From NCBI GenBank assembly GCA_021787665.1, contig JAJYLN010000001.1, positions 124,001-188,000 of the forward strand: a stretch of DNA of 64,000 bases, written 5' to 3'. Below the pieces are notes generated by a model that was not told the DNA's origin, did not search any database, and saw only the letters and a program-made list of their open reading frames with translations. Shown here one piece after another: positions 16,153 through 25,391 of this stretch. The position numbers and the translations under genes were made by a program. How positions within the stretch are numbered: position 1 is the first letter of the stretch; each line of letters begins with the position of its first letter. This stretch comes from a bacterium. Its GTDB lineage: Bacteria; JAMCPX01.

Positions 16153-16573
16153 GACTTTTTTTCACGCTCTCCATATAGCTCTCGAGAATAAAGGTCGCGG
16201 CGAGCATATCGACCACGGCCTTTCTCTTTTTTTTCTTCACGTTCGTGTCGTGGAGGATCTCCTCTGCCTGCACCGTGGTGTACCGCTCGTCCCACTCGAT
16301 CATAGGCAATTGGACGTGCTGCTTCAATACCGATATGAACGCCTCCACCTCTTTTGCCTTGCTCCCTTTCTCACCGCTCAGCAGATAAGGCATACCCACG
16401 ATGACTTCCTCTACGCCCCGCGATGTTATCACATCTTTTATCTTTGCCATGTCGTTTTCCACGGAAGTCCTCTTGAAGCTACACACCCCATGGGCCGTTA
16501 TGCCGAGCGCATCGTTCACCGCCAGTCCCATCCTCACGTCGCCATAGTCTATCGCCAGTATCCGTTTCATCAT
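16136..16573 (-). CDS. ruvX: Putative Holliday junction resolvase (YqgF/RuvX)
   Basis: The 145-residue protein has an RNase H-like fold with the family signatures LAIDYGDVRMGLAV (catalytic Asp7), VEEVIVGMPYLLSGEKG, WDERYTTVQAEEIL and AVVDMLAATFILESYM. YqgF/RuvX proteins act on Holliday junctions and on pre-16S rRNA 5' ends, and are broadly conserved. The start is one of two adjacent ATGs with only a weak ribosome site. Its last codons overlap the end of the convergent ferritin-like gene. Confidence 0.93.
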   Translation of the reverse strand: MMKRILAIDYGDVRMGLAVNDALGITAHGVCSFKRTSVENDMAKIKDVITSRGVEEVIVGMPYLLSGEKGSKAKEVEAFISVLKQHVQLPMIEWDERYTTVQAEEILHDTNVKKKKRKAVVDMLAATFILESYMESVKKSLNRAL

Positions 16574-16898
16574 AATCCAGTAAACACTATCATACTACCA
16601 TACTTTTATACAACCTGTAGGGCGATTGCATGAGCGGTTGCTCTTCTTCATCCTGCTCTGTATGAACTTTTATGAAACCTATGCCATACCTACGAAGGAC
16701 CACAGGGTGTCTGCCGCGTGGCCCTTCAACCACCCTGTTTTTATCAATTCCGTTTTACGCAACAAGACCCAGGGCCTGCTTAGTATCCGGCCACCTCGGC
16801 GTACGGCATCGTGCAACTTTTGCACACCTATAACATCTTTTCATATATCGTCATGATAATCTTACTCAATACCATTTTTAACCTATTGTAATTCCATC
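16574..16898. other. Intergenic region between ruvX and the minor-pilin operon
   Basis: About 325 bases hold no gene I can support. The ruvX side must carry its promoter. There is no sigma-54 GG-N10-GC site of the kind found before many pilA genes. The pilin promoter is annotated separately at 16899-16927. Confidence 0.5.
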
Positions 16899-16927
16899 TT
16901 GATTTACACGAAATACAGTGGTATACT
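16899..16927 (+). promoter_or_regulatory. Promoter of the minor-pilin operon
   Basis: TTGATT (16899-16904) and TATACT (16922-16927) are separated by exactly 17 bases, a good sigma-70-type pair (4/6 and 5/6 matches). It lies 29 bases before the ATG at 16957, with GGAGGG as ribosome site. It would drive the whole fimT-pilV-pilW-pilX-pilY1 operon. Confidence 0.6.
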
Positions 16928-16956
16928 TGCTGCTAAAGTGAGAAGCGGAGGGTTGT

Positions 16957-17634
16957 ATGAATAAGGGATTTACCCTGGTAGAGGTTATGGTCGTTATAGC
17001 AATCATAGGCATTATAAGCGTTTTTGCCATTCCGAACCTCAAGAGCTGGTACTGGGGCTTTGAGACAAAGAGTGCGTGCGATGATATAATGAATACCCTT
17101 GTCACAGCAAAGATGGACGCCATAAAGAGCGGCAACGACACAGCTGTGGTCTTCTATACGAACGACAACTGTCCTGACACCGTAGCAGGCGTCAGCACAG
17201 GCGTAGGAAATACCGACTGCTATTTCATCGTCAATGATACGAACGACGACTGTCAGGTGATCTCGGATATACCGGCCTGTTTCCAGAAGGGAGAATTCGA
17301 CGGCATGATCGACACGCTCCCGACGAACATTGTATTCTCCCCAACCATGGTCCCAAGCGCCGGTCTCCCGGTCCCTTCTACCTACTGCGTCGTAACTGGC
17401 AAAAACACCCAGCCGTGCATGATCACGAGCTCATGCACCTTCTGCAACGGTAATGTCGGTGCGGTTGTCTTCCAGCCGAACGGCTCTGCGTTCATGCTGC
17501 TCAACTCAGGCTCAAGCAACTTCGGTGGGAGCATTACCATCATCCCCGCTCAGGACGTAGGGAATGGTGACAGCTCGAGGGAATGCGCCATAGGTATTGT
17601 AAGTCTGACCGGCGCGGTGAAGGAGTTCTTCTGA
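16957..17634 (+). CDS. Type IV pilus minor pilin, FimT/GspH family
   Basis: The 225-residue prepilin has a very short leader cut after Gly4 (MNKG, then FTLVEVMVVIAIIGIISV). It has the Glu at position 5 of the mature chain and the hydrophobic N-terminal helix that packs in the pilus core. The globular part contains several cysteine pairs, as in FimU/GspH proteins. It is the first gene of the operon and overlaps the next by one base (TGATG). In Pseudomonas the equivalent FimU primes pilus assembly with PilV, PilW, PilX and PilY1. Confidence 0.9.
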   Translation: MNKGFTLVEVMVVIAIIGIISVFAIPNLKSWYWGFETKSACDDIMNTLVTAKMDAIKSGNDTAVVFYTNDNCPDTVAGVSTGVGNTDCYFIVNDTNDDCQVISDIPACFQKGEFDGMIDTLPTNIVFSPTMVPSAGLPVPSTYCVVTGKNTQPCMITSSCTFCNGNVGAVVFQPNGSAFMLLNSGSSNFGGSITIIPAQDVGNGDSSRECAIGIVSLTGAVKEFF

Positions 17635-18092
17635 TGAAAACATCGTCTGTGTATAACGAAAGAGGCTTTACCTTACTGGAGGTGCTGGTCTCCATCGTCC
17701 TGTTCACGATCGGGATCCTCGGCATGATGGGACTCCAGGTACTCGCAACGAGGGGCGCAGCCATCGGCAACAGCAATACCATAGGAAACTATCTTGCCCA
17801 GTCCTTATCGGACCAGCTCCAGGGCCTGCCGTTTACGGCCCCGGCACTTTCATCCGGCAGCCACGGGTACCAGAACAGCTCGGACGCATGCCTGTTCTGC
17901 GCCAATTGCAATAGTGGCGTCGATGCGATGGGCTCTTGTAACCCGGGAGGTACCAATCTATATCAGGTAAGCTGGGTCGTAACGCCGGTAACGCCGAGCG
18001 GGGGCACGACAGGGAGCCTCCTGAGCATAGCCATACAGATAAGCTGGGCAGACAGAAACTTTACGTACACCGTGCCGGTAGAGCATTACTAA
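17634..18092 (+). CDS. pilV: Type IV pilus minor pilin PilV
   Basis: The 152-residue prepilin has an 11-residue leader (MKTSSVYNERG) followed by FTLLEVLVSIVLFTIGILGMMGLQ, the typical PilV N-terminus. The ATG at 17634 overlaps the stop of the preceding pilin; a longer frame from 17583 lies inside that gene and is not used. Four cysteines (CLFCANC, then SC) probably form disulfides. It is one component of the tip complex that carries PilY1. Confidence 0.9.
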   Translation: MKTSSVYNERGFTLLEVLVSIVLFTIGILGMMGLQVLATRGAAIGNSNTIGNYLAQSLSDQLQGLPFTAPALSSGSHGYQNSSDACLFCANCNSGVDAMGSCNPGGTNLYQVSWVVTPVTPSGGTTGSLLSIAIQISWADRNFTYTVPVEHY

Positions 18093-18101
18093 GGAGCTGA
18101 T

Positions 18102-19508
18102 ATGTTGAGATACACGCGAAATAGTCGCGATGCCAAAGCGTCACCTGTAAGAATGAAAACCTCGGGTATTCCCGTTAAGATAAAAGGCGGGGTACCCATG
18201 GGGGACGAGGGTCGAGAGAGTTACAAGGGGGGATCGCCTGGGATTATGTGGAGAAAGAAAGCCCCTCTTAACGCAGTCGGGTTCACCCTCGTCGAACTGA
18301 TGGTAGCCCTTGTATTGGCCTCTTTGATGATGATAGCCATGGTCGCCACGTTCGTGCTTCAGGGCAAGGCCTACACTGCCACCCGTATGTCCACGGAGTT
18401 GCAGGACAATGCAAGGACCGCGATGGACATCATCGACATGATGGTATCGAACGCCGGCTTCGGCGTGGTCAAGGGCGACACGCGGCCCCAGTACAACGGT
18501 ACGGAATTCCAGCCCTTCGACTCCGCGGCGTTCTGCTTTTATACGCCAGGTGCAGCGCCTTCCTATATTTGCAATTATAGCAACCCTTCGCAGGGAGACT
18601 CGTATACCACGGCAACTATGGACGGAACGCAGTGTGCCAACAGCTCATGGAGTAAGTGCCCCCCCTACGGGACAGACAGTCTTGTCTTTGCATACAGGGA
18701 GCCCGGCTATCTTGGTACCAATCTCTCGGTAAACGCCGGCGCATCGACGGTAAGCTTCGATGATGAATACCCGACCTTTACCATGGGGCCCAATGATATC
18801 GGGTTCATCGTTGATCAGGGCCATGTCGAATCCGCACTGGTCACTGCAGGCCAGGTAACACCAGCCCAGGTAACGAACAATGGACAGCTCGTGACCATCC
18901 AGTTGAACCAAAACCAGAGCTTTTTCAACGAGCTGGACTTGTTTCAGAACGCGAATAAAGTGGCGATATTCAACAATGCCGCTAATGGTGGCGGCTTTTT
19001 CCAGAAAGTAGATGTGGTACATCTCTATGTCGATTACTCGGACGCAAACCACCCCGCCCTGATGATGCAGATAAACGGCAGCCCTGCCTCGCCTCTTGCG
19101 GACAATATTGAGGACTTTCAGGTACAGTTTATCATGGACGACACCAACGTCGTCAGCGGCTACGACTTGCTCGGCTCCTACACCGTCACAAATACGAACT
19201 CATTCTCGATCTTCCCCTCGTTCAATAATGTTTACTATGACCCGACGAGTACTTCTCCACCGCTACATCAGAACCCCCTGAACATCAATGCCATTGTCAT
19301 TACCATCGTGGCGAGGTCGGACACGCCCTCTGCCTCTATTGCAACACCGCCGGCCACATGGGTCGCTGACCATAATACCAACGTTACGCCGTATCCCACA
19401 CCGACCCTCGGCCCCCTTGCAAACTATCAGAGGCAGACTTACCAGCGGATCATACAACTGCCCAACATCAGGACGGCGAGTAAGCTGTACGACAATAGAT
19501 GGATATAA
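18102..19508 (+). CDS. pilW: Type IV pilus minor pilin PilW, with unusually long leader
   Basis: The 468-residue frame contains the prepilin site G-FTLVELMVALVLASLMM only after about 60 residues. The best ribosome site (TAAGGAGCTGAT) lies before the first ATG at 18102, which would give a leader far longer than usual. Internal starts at 18153, 18198 and 18246 have poorer sites, but the last would give a normal 12-residue leader (MWRKKAPLNAVG). The mature part is a large PilW-type globular domain with N-terminal helix followed by LQDNARTAMDIIDMMVSNAG. It lies between pilV and pilX in the standard order. Confidence 0.88.
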   Translation: MLRYTRNSRDAKASPVRMKTSGIPVKIKGGVPMGDEGRESYKGGSPGIMWRKKAPLNAVGFTLVELMVALVLASLMMIAMVATFVLQGKAYTATRMSTELQDNARTAMDIIDMMVSNAGFGVVKGDTRPQYNGTEFQPFDSAAFCFYTPGAAPSYICNYSNPSQGDSYTTATMDGTQCANSSWSKCPPYGTDSLVFAYREPGYLGTNLSVNAGASTVSFDDEYPTFTMGPNDIGFIVDQGHVESALVTAGQVTPAQVTNNGQLVTIQLNQNQSFFNELDLFQNANKVAIFNNAANGGGFFQKVDVVHLYVDYSDANHPALMMQINGSPASPLADNIEDFQVQFIMDDTNVVSGYDLLGSYTVTNTNSFSIFPSFNNVYYDPTSTSPPLHQNPLNINAIVITIVARSDTPSASIATPPATWVADHNTNVTPYPTPTLGPLANYQRQTYQRIIQLPNIRTASKLYDNRWI

Positions 19509-19518
19509 GGAGAGAGCG

Positions 19519-20094
19519 ATGAACAGACAGAATAGATTATATGAGAGGAGGAGCGAAGGCTATGTCCTCCTCATTACGCTGTTGATGCTCGTGGCCCTGA
19601 CGATCGCAGGCATGGGCGCCATGATGGTCGCATCGACCGATATAAGCCTGTCCGGTAACCAGAGGACGCAACTCTCTGCAAAGAGGGCTGCTCTGGCCGG
19701 GATAAATACCGGCATGGCCCAGTTATGCAGCCATTTTCCGGGTACAGCCCTCCCCACCATGAGCAACACCATCAATACGCCGGTATCATCTCCTCAAGCC
19801 GGGTTCTACTCCGGGCAGTACAACACGCTTATCCCCTCGACCAATGCGGGCAGCAATTACAGCATAAACTATGAGTCGTCGCAGCCGCCTGCGCCGTATC
19901 TGCCTTGTCTGGCCGAGGCCATACCGAAGCCGATAACGGCCCTGGGCGGAGGCATGGGCTCGGCCATAAATCAATTCCCGGGCTCGAGCGGCATAGGGGG
20001 CGGATTTTTCAACATCGGTCCTTCAATAGGCATTGTTATGAGCAATAACACGAAGATGGAATGCGAGCAGGTTGTGTACTATGGTCTGCCCTGA
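19519..20094 (+). CDS. pilX: Type IV pilus assembly protein PilX
   Basis: The ATG at 19519 follows ATAAGGAGAG and gives 191 residues; the longer frame from 19288 lies inside pilW. Near the N-terminus is a PilX-type segment (EGYVLLITLLMLVALTIAGMG) with GY instead of the GF of ordinary prepilins and no Glu at position 5, as is common for PilX. SLSGNQRTQLSAKRAALAGI follows, also typical. It acts with PilW, PilV and PilY1 at the pilus tip or initiation complex. Thirty bases separate it from pilY1. Confidence 0.88.
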   Translation: MNRQNRLYERRSEGYVLLITLLMLVALTIAGMGAMMVASTDISLSGNQRTQLSAKRAALAGINTGMAQLCSHFPGTALPTMSNTINTPVSSPQAGFYSGQYNTLIPSTNAGSNYSINYESSQPPAPYLPCLAEAIPKPITALGGGMGSAINQFPGSSGIGGGFFNIGPSIGIVMSNNTKMECEQVVYYGLP

Positions 20095-20124
20095 GAAGGG
20101 ACAAGCAGCAAAAAGGAGATACGT

Positions 20125-23100
20125 ATGAAGCCGGCAAATCTTATTAAATACATAGTGATGGCAAGCGTGATCGTTATACTGGTCGACAGCATGCCTCGCA
20201 GGGGAGTCAGCGACGATACAGACATATTCCTGAACCCGGTGACCAACTCCCCCCCGCCGGCGGTCGCTATTCTGCTGGACACATCAGGATCCATGTCATC
20301 TTTGCCCTGCGCCGTGCCTGACACCGAGGACTCATGCGGGCTTATCAGTGATGGTAATTCGTACTTTATAACCCAGTTGGGCTATGACCCTAATAAGGAT
20401 TATGGCTATTCGTCAACAAACCCTACATGCTTCGACACTAATGTCAGCCCCGGGCAGGCAGGGTGTTTTTACGGAGGTACTGATCCCAATCAGGCGCATG
20501 TGTACATAAACGGCTATTTTGCATATAACACGGTAGATACTATATGCAACCAGATACCAAAGGCAAATTCCGGGGAGCCGGCTTCTGCTCGCTGGTATGA
20601 CTGTGGTACGATCAATTATTTCTGCACCAATGAAACAGTGCTGGGTATTCCTGCAGCACAGTGTATAAACGACCTTACCAACTATGGCTATCAGTATGCA
20701 GGAACGGATACTTACGGATGGCAGGGAAACGCATATTGGGGCAAACATTATGAAGCCTATTTTTCTGGAAACCTGCTTGAGTTTTATCCGCCAAAGTTTG
20801 TTGTAACCAGAAAGGTCATGAGCGATTTGATTGCCTTTAATTCTGATTTATACACAAACGGAAAAGGTGTAAGGATCGGTGTTTTTTCATTTGATTCAAC
20901 CGGAGCAGAAACAGATATTAAGATCTATCCGCCGTGCGCACAGCTCGGCTCTAATCCAACACCCGGTAATTATCTGAATACCCTGTACGGCCTCTTGTGG
21001 GATCAAGGTACACCGCTTGCAGGCGCACTGGTACAGGTGGGGTCATACTTTGCGAACAATAATACGAATGCGATATGGTACAACGACCTTGCCTGTGGCG
21101 GTGACTCCTATTGTGCAAACCTCTCGGGCGCAAACCTCGGGAGCGCATGTTCTTCGAATGATTCATGGTGCGGTTGCTACGATACAAGCTTGAAATGCGA
21201 GCAGAACTATGTAATTGTCGTGACAGACGGCAGCGAAAATGCCGGCCCTACAGATTTACCAAGCTGGCCCATAGGCAGCTATCAAAAGTCTACGGTGAAT
21301 GAATCAAATTGCTCCAGTGCACCGGGCGGCTCGTGCAATATAGATGAGGTTGCAGGATTCCTGTACGCCAATAGTATAAGGCCCTCTGATGAGGCGACGT
21401 GTACAACAAACATAGATACCTACACCATGGGCTTTGCAGGAGTAGCCGGCGATGGTCAGCAACTCAATACGTATGCATTACAAAGGGCTGCGAACCTTGG
21501 TGGAGGGCTGTTCGCAGACGCGCAGAACTGGCAGCAGCTCGAGAGATCGCTGTATAGGTTCTTTGCAAGTATCGTCCAGAAAAACAGGACCTACGGTACC
21601 CCAAGCCTGCCCCAGCTCATCACGTCGGGCATTACCAATACAGGAACAACCGTGTTCAAGGCGTACATCGCCTCGTTCATACCCAAGAACCAGAACTTCT
21701 GGTATGGCCATTTGAGGGAATACACCGGGACCTCATCCACGACAGGCACGATCACGCTGTACGATACCACGGGTGTGCCCTTCACCGGGTACACGGCAAA
21801 CCAAGCCTCGTGCAGCTTTTCCCAGACCATCCCCCCTCCTATATGGAATGCGTCGGAGGACCTTACCCAAACAGCGCTGCCGGTGTGTAACCCAATTCCC
21901 GAAACAAATGACCCACCGTGCTACCTCGCGCCGCAGGACCGCAATATATACACGGTAACCCCTGCCTCGTCCGGACTGATCTCCTCCACCACGAACGGCG
22001 CAACGACTTGGTATGTACCCTCAAGTCCGGCCCTGCCTCTGGGCTCTTCCCAGGCATTCACTACGTCCAATATCTTGCTGTCGCCCACGAATTTCGATGT
22101 CATCAGTCCGACGACCATGGACAACATCATAAACTACGTCATAGGACCCAAGGCAGACGGCATACATGTCCTCGGTGCCATCTTCCATTCCGATCCCCTG
22201 CTGGTGTCGCCACTCACCATCCCTGGTGTGTTCAATGCGCCTGACTACAATAACGATTTTCTGATTCCTCTGGACGAGCAGGACTTTCTTAATGCGACTT
22301 ACAACATGCCCCAGATCGTGATAGCGGGAGCGGACGACGGCATGATCCATGCTTTCGATGCCGGACAATATATACCCGGCACCGCACAATTTGCCGGCAA
22401 TAATTACCAGCTCGGCACGGCACAGTTCGACTACGGTACCGGACAGGAGGTCTGGGCCTTTGTCCCCTATGACCTGCTGCCGAAGCTCCAGTACATGCAA
22501 AACCCTGCGCTTGTGCCAACGACCACGACCGGTGAGTACTGGACAACAGCCGGCATCTATACCACGCTGACAACAAGCCACGTCTACTATGTGGACGCAT
22601 CCGCCTATGTAAGGAACGTCTATCTGCCGGACATCGACAACGGACTCGGATTGACCGGGGACGCCAGATTCTGGCACACCGTCATGATCATCGGTGAGAG
22701 GCTCGGAGGCACGTACTACATCTGCCTCGATATAACGAACACCATGCACCCGAAGTTCATGTGGGAGTTCACGACAGAGAACATGGGCTTCACCTTCGGA
22801 GAGGTCGCGCCGAATCCGGCGCCCATCGGGCCGATATGGCTCAATTACAACCCCTTGACAGGTGAGTCTCTCACTGCGCCTGCGCCGAGATGGGTCGTGA
22901 TGCTCGGTGCCGGATGGGATCCTCCTGGTGATTCAAGTACCGGGACCCTGACAACAAACCGGGGCAGGGGCTTTTATGTGGTCGATATCGAGACCGGCAA
23001 GCTCGTATGGAAGTTCGATCAGTCGAACGATGCCAACATGGCATACCCGACCCCTGCAAGTGTTGCGAACATCGCCCCGAACAATCCCAGTCACGGCTGG

Positions 23101-24153
23101 TGGATGGAATCGTTTCTGCCGGACCTCGGAGGCCAGTTGTGGCAGTTCTCTTACCTGCCGAAAGGAACGCCTGCCAGCCTCGGCTCTTCAGGCTTCTGGG
23201 CAGGAGATCTCGATGCCGGAACCGGCCTTGTCAAAACATGTATCGACCCATCGACCGATACGAACTGCTTCTGGGGCCAGCGTGTATTTGCCGCCCAGGA
23301 CCCGCCGCCTGTCGAGGATCAGGCGCAACAGTTCTTCTATATACCGAGCGGGTCATGGGACCCGTGTAACAATTTGTGGATAGGACTTGCCGCAGGGGAC
23401 CGGAACGACCCTCTGAGTTGCTCGCCTGAAGACTACTTATTTAACTTCGTGCAGGTCGATCCATACACGAAATTGAGTTCTGTCTTGACAGCGGCCTCTA
23501 ACCTGACACCCCTGTCCGGTACGAGCGGATTCGATGCGGTGACGTGCGGCTTCCAGCCTAATTCTCCCATGAGCGGATGGGACATAGCCCTGGACTCCTT
23601 CTCCGGTACGGGCCCCGGTACGAAGAGCATAAGCGTCGGATACCAGACTGGCGACGTCATATACTTCGGTATCTTTACGCCGGATCCAAGGGCGTGTACC
23701 ATAGTAACGACCGGCACCTTTAGCTGCAATGCCTACGGCGGGGCAGGTGCATTGATCGCTATGGCCATGTACCCCATAGAGGGCACAGGTATAAGGGCGG
23801 GGCAGTTGATATACAACATCCCCACAGGCTCGGGTATACCGTCTGCACCGATGCTGGTAACGAGCCTGCGCTATGGGGGAGGCTCACAGACTACGACCAC
23901 CCAGACGCCACCTAACCCTTACACCATACCTATCTGCGGCGGAGGGACCGGAACTGCACAGGGCAGCACGCAGTTAATCGTTGCCAATTCGGAGGGATCG
24001 CTGGCGAACCTCAAGACCGTGGCGACCATCAACCACCTGATGTATCCCTTTGCGCAGGTCTGCATCCCGCAGAATGAGGAAGCGCAGTTGAATAACTCAC
24101 AAGACCATTGGAGTTGTCACCCTGACAAATATCAAGGACAAACAGAACACTGA
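20125..24153 (+). CDS. pilY1: Type IV pilus tip adhesin/assembly protein PilY1
   Basis: The 1342-residue exported protein has an N-terminal signal segment, a von Willebrand A-like domain with an intact metal-site motif DTSGSMS (residues 52-58), and a C-terminal PilY1/PilC beta-propeller starting around residue 700 (IVIAGADDGMIHAFDAGQ, later FYVVDIETGKLVWKFD). Acidic loops such as DYNNDFLIPLDEQD (about 706) and DIDNGLGLTGD (about 837) are candidate calcium sites. PilY1 controls pilus extension/retraction and surface sensing in Pseudomonas. AAAAAGGAG precedes the ATG. The first third is cysteine-rich and more AT-rich than the conserved propeller, suggesting a variable or acquired ligand-binding head. 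Confidence 0.93.
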   Translation: MKPANLIKYIVMASVIVILVDSMPRRGVSDDTDIFLNPVTNSPPPAVAILLDTSGSMSSLPCAVPDTEDSCGLISDGNSYFITQLGYDPNKDYGYSSTNPTCFDTNVSPGQAGCFYGGTDPNQAHVYINGYFAYNTVDTICNQIPKANSGEPASARWYDCGTINYFCTNETVLGIPAAQCINDLTNYGYQYAGTDTYGWQGNAYWGKHYEAYFSGNLLEFYPPKFVVTRKVMSDLIAFNSDLYTNGKGVRIGVFSFDSTGAETDIKIYPPCAQLGSNPTPGNYLNTLYGLLWDQGTPLAGALVQVGSYFANNNTNAIWYNDLACGGDSYCANLSGANLGSACSSNDSWCGCYDTSLKCEQNYVIVVTDGSENAGPTDLPSWPIGSYQKSTVNESNCSSAPGGSCNIDEVAGFLYANSIRPSDEATCTTNIDTYTMGFAGVAGDGQQLNTYALQRAANLGGGLFADAQNWQQLERSLYRFFASIVQKNRTYGTPSLPQLITSGITNTGTTVFKAYIASFIPKNQNFWYGHLREYTGTSSTTGTITLYDTTGVPFTGYTANQASCSFSQTIPPPIWNASEDLTQTALPVCNPIPETNDPPCYLAPQDRNIYTVTPASSGLISSTTNGATTWYVPSSPALPLGSSQAFTTSNILLSPTNFDVISPTTMDNIINYVIGPKADGIHVLGAIFHSDPLLVSPLTIPGVFNAPDYNNDFLIPLDEQDFLNATYNMPQIVIAGADDGMIHAFDAGQYIPGTAQFAGNNYQLGTAQFDYGTGQEVWAFVPYDLLPKLQYMQNPALVPTTTTGEYWTTAGIYTTLTTSHVYYVDASAYVRNVYLPDIDNGLGLTGDARFWHTVMIIGERLGGTYYICLDITNTMHPKFMWEFTTENMGFTFGEVAPNPAPIGPIWLNYNPLTGESLTAPAPRWVVMLGAGWDPPGDSSTGTLTTNRGRGFYVVDIETGKLVWKFDQSNDANMAYPTPASVANIAPNNPSHGWWMESFLPDLGGQLWQFSYLPKGTPASLGSSGFWAGDLDAGTGLVKTCIDPSTDTNCFWGQRVFAAQDPPPVEDQAQQFFYIPSGSWDPCNNLWIGLAAGDRNDPLSCSPEDYLFNFVQVDPYTKLSSVLTAASNLTPLSGTSGFDAVTCGFQPNSPMSGWDIALDSFSGTGPGTKSISVGYQTGDVIYFGIFTPDPRACTIVTTGTFSCNAYGGAGALIAMAMYPIEGTGIRAGQLIYNIPTGSGIPSAPMLVTSLRYGGGSQTTTTQTPPNPYTIPICGGGTGTAQGSTQLIVANSEGSLANLKTVATINHLMYPFAQVCIPQNEEAQLNNSQDHWSCHPDKYQGQTEH

Positions 24154-24235
24154 TGCCAGCGTGGAGGGGCAGGTGACCCGGCGTTTCAGCCAAGGCTGAT
24201 ACATCCTCAGGCTTAGCTGTTTGCCGGAGTGGCTC

Positions 24236-25255
24236 CTACGGTTTTAAACTCCTTATATCGTGTTCGACCATGAGCTGGACCAGGGTGTCGAACCGTGTCT
24301 TCGGCTCCCACCCGAGTACTTTTATTGCCTTCTCCGGATTACCACGCAGTATGTCCACCTCTGCGGGTCGGTAGAAATCTGGTGAGACCTCCACCAATAC
24401 CCGGCCGGTCTTCCGGTCACGACCTTTCGACTCCGGGCCCTCGCCTTCCCATTGTATCCGGATGCCGGCCGCGTCGAACGCCCGCTCGGTAAACTCTCTC
24501 ACGCTGTGCGTCTCGCCGGTCGCGATCACATAGTCGTCCGGCCTTTCGTGCTGGAGCATGAGCCACATGGCGTACACATACTCCGGAGCATAGCCCCAGT
24601 CCCTCTTTGCGTCCAGGTTCCCGAGCACGAGCCTGTCTTCCCTACCATGCCGTATGCCTGCCACAGACCTGGTGATCTTCCTGGTCACGAACTCGAAACC
24701 CCGTAAGGGCGACTCGTGGTTAAAGAGGATACCTGAGCAGCAGAACATACCGTAGCTCTCACGGTAGTTTATGGTGACCCAGTGACCGAATAGCTTCGCG
24801 ATGCTGTAGGGGCTGCGCGGGTGAAAGTTCGTCTGCTCGTCCTGCGGCATGGACTGGACCTTCCCGAACATCTCAGAGGTAGAAGCCTGATAGAACCGTG
24901 CCTCCTGCCGATAGTACCTCAGCGCCTCCAGTATCCTCAGCACGCCGATCGCGTCGACCTCCGCGGTAAAGATCGGCTGCTCGAACGAGGTCTTCACGAA
25001 GCTCTGTGCGGCAAGGTTATAGACCTCGTCCGGCTGTATTTTTTTTATGATATCCACGACGTTCGTGTGTTCGAGCAGGTCCATGTAGATGATCTTCACC
25101 TGTTTCTCCAGACCAAGTTCCCTGAGCCTCCAGAACCCGGCCTCGCTGCTCCTTCTGTCAGCACCGTACACGTCGTAGCCCTTCTCGAGGAGGAGCTGTG
25201 CCAGATATGCCCCATCCTGCCCCCGTATACCCGTTATCAAAGCCCTCTTCATCAT
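24236..25255 (-). CDS. gmd: GDP-mannose 4,6-dehydratase
   Basis: The 339-residue short-chain dehydrogenase makes GDP-4-dehydro-6-deoxymannose, a precursor of fucose, rhamnose or perosamine in glycans. It shows the nucleotide motif GIRGQDGAYLAQLLLEKGY, the catalytic Ser/Thr-Glu in ASTSEMFG, the YSIAK active site, and the GDP-sugar loop FNHESPLRGFEFVTRKI. GGAGGCTGC lies before a tandem ATG. No GDP-fucose synthase or Rmd partner is adjacent, so the final sugar is unknown. It stands alone between pilY1 (convergent) and comF (divergent). Confidence 0.93.
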   Translation of the reverse strand: MMKRALITGIRGQDGAYLAQLLLEKGYDVYGADRRSSEAGFWRLRELGLEKQVKIIYMDLLEHTNVVDIIKKIQPDEVYNLAAQSFVKTSFEQPIFTAEVDAIGVLRILEALRYYRQEARFYQASTSEMFGKVQSMPQDEQTNFHPRSPYSIAKLFGHWVTINYRESYGMFCCSGILFNHESPLRGFEFVTRKITRSVAGIRHGREDRLVLGNLDAKRDWGYAPEYVYAMWLMLQHERPDDYVIATGETHSVREFTERAFDAAGIRIQWEGEGPESKGRDRKTGRVLVEVSPDFYRPAEVDILRGNPEKAIKVLGWEPKTRFDTLVQLMVEHDIRSLKP

Positions 25256-25331
25256 GCAGCCTCCAGCTCCTAGCTACGGACTGTACAGAAATTTTCAGGT
25301 AAATGCAAACCTTAAACAAAATCCCTCCCTG

Positions 25332-25352
25332 CCTCCCTTTTTCAAAGGGAGG
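25332..25352. repeat. CTCCCTTT-AAAGGGAG intergenic hairpin repeat
   Basis: A perfect 9-bp inverted repeat (CCTCCCTTT and AAAGGGAGG, loop TTC) lies between the divergent gmd and comF genes. It is the same type as the hairpin at 7911-7929. Confidence 0.6.
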
Positions 25353-25391
25353 AGAAATAAGGATACAAACAGCGCATGAACTTGATATTTT

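Noticed and set aside
16626-16856. 76-codon plus-strand frame upstream of the minor pilins
   Set aside because: No ribosome site and no motif; the stretch is better read as a promoter region.
16780-16860. Sigma-54 promoter for the pilin operon
   Set aside because: No GG-N10-GC core at the right spacing; a good sigma-70 pair lies closer to the start.
18176-18240. Copy of the CCCTTT-AAAGGG repeat inside the pilW leader
   Set aside because: The sequence is G-rich but does not form the matching hairpin.
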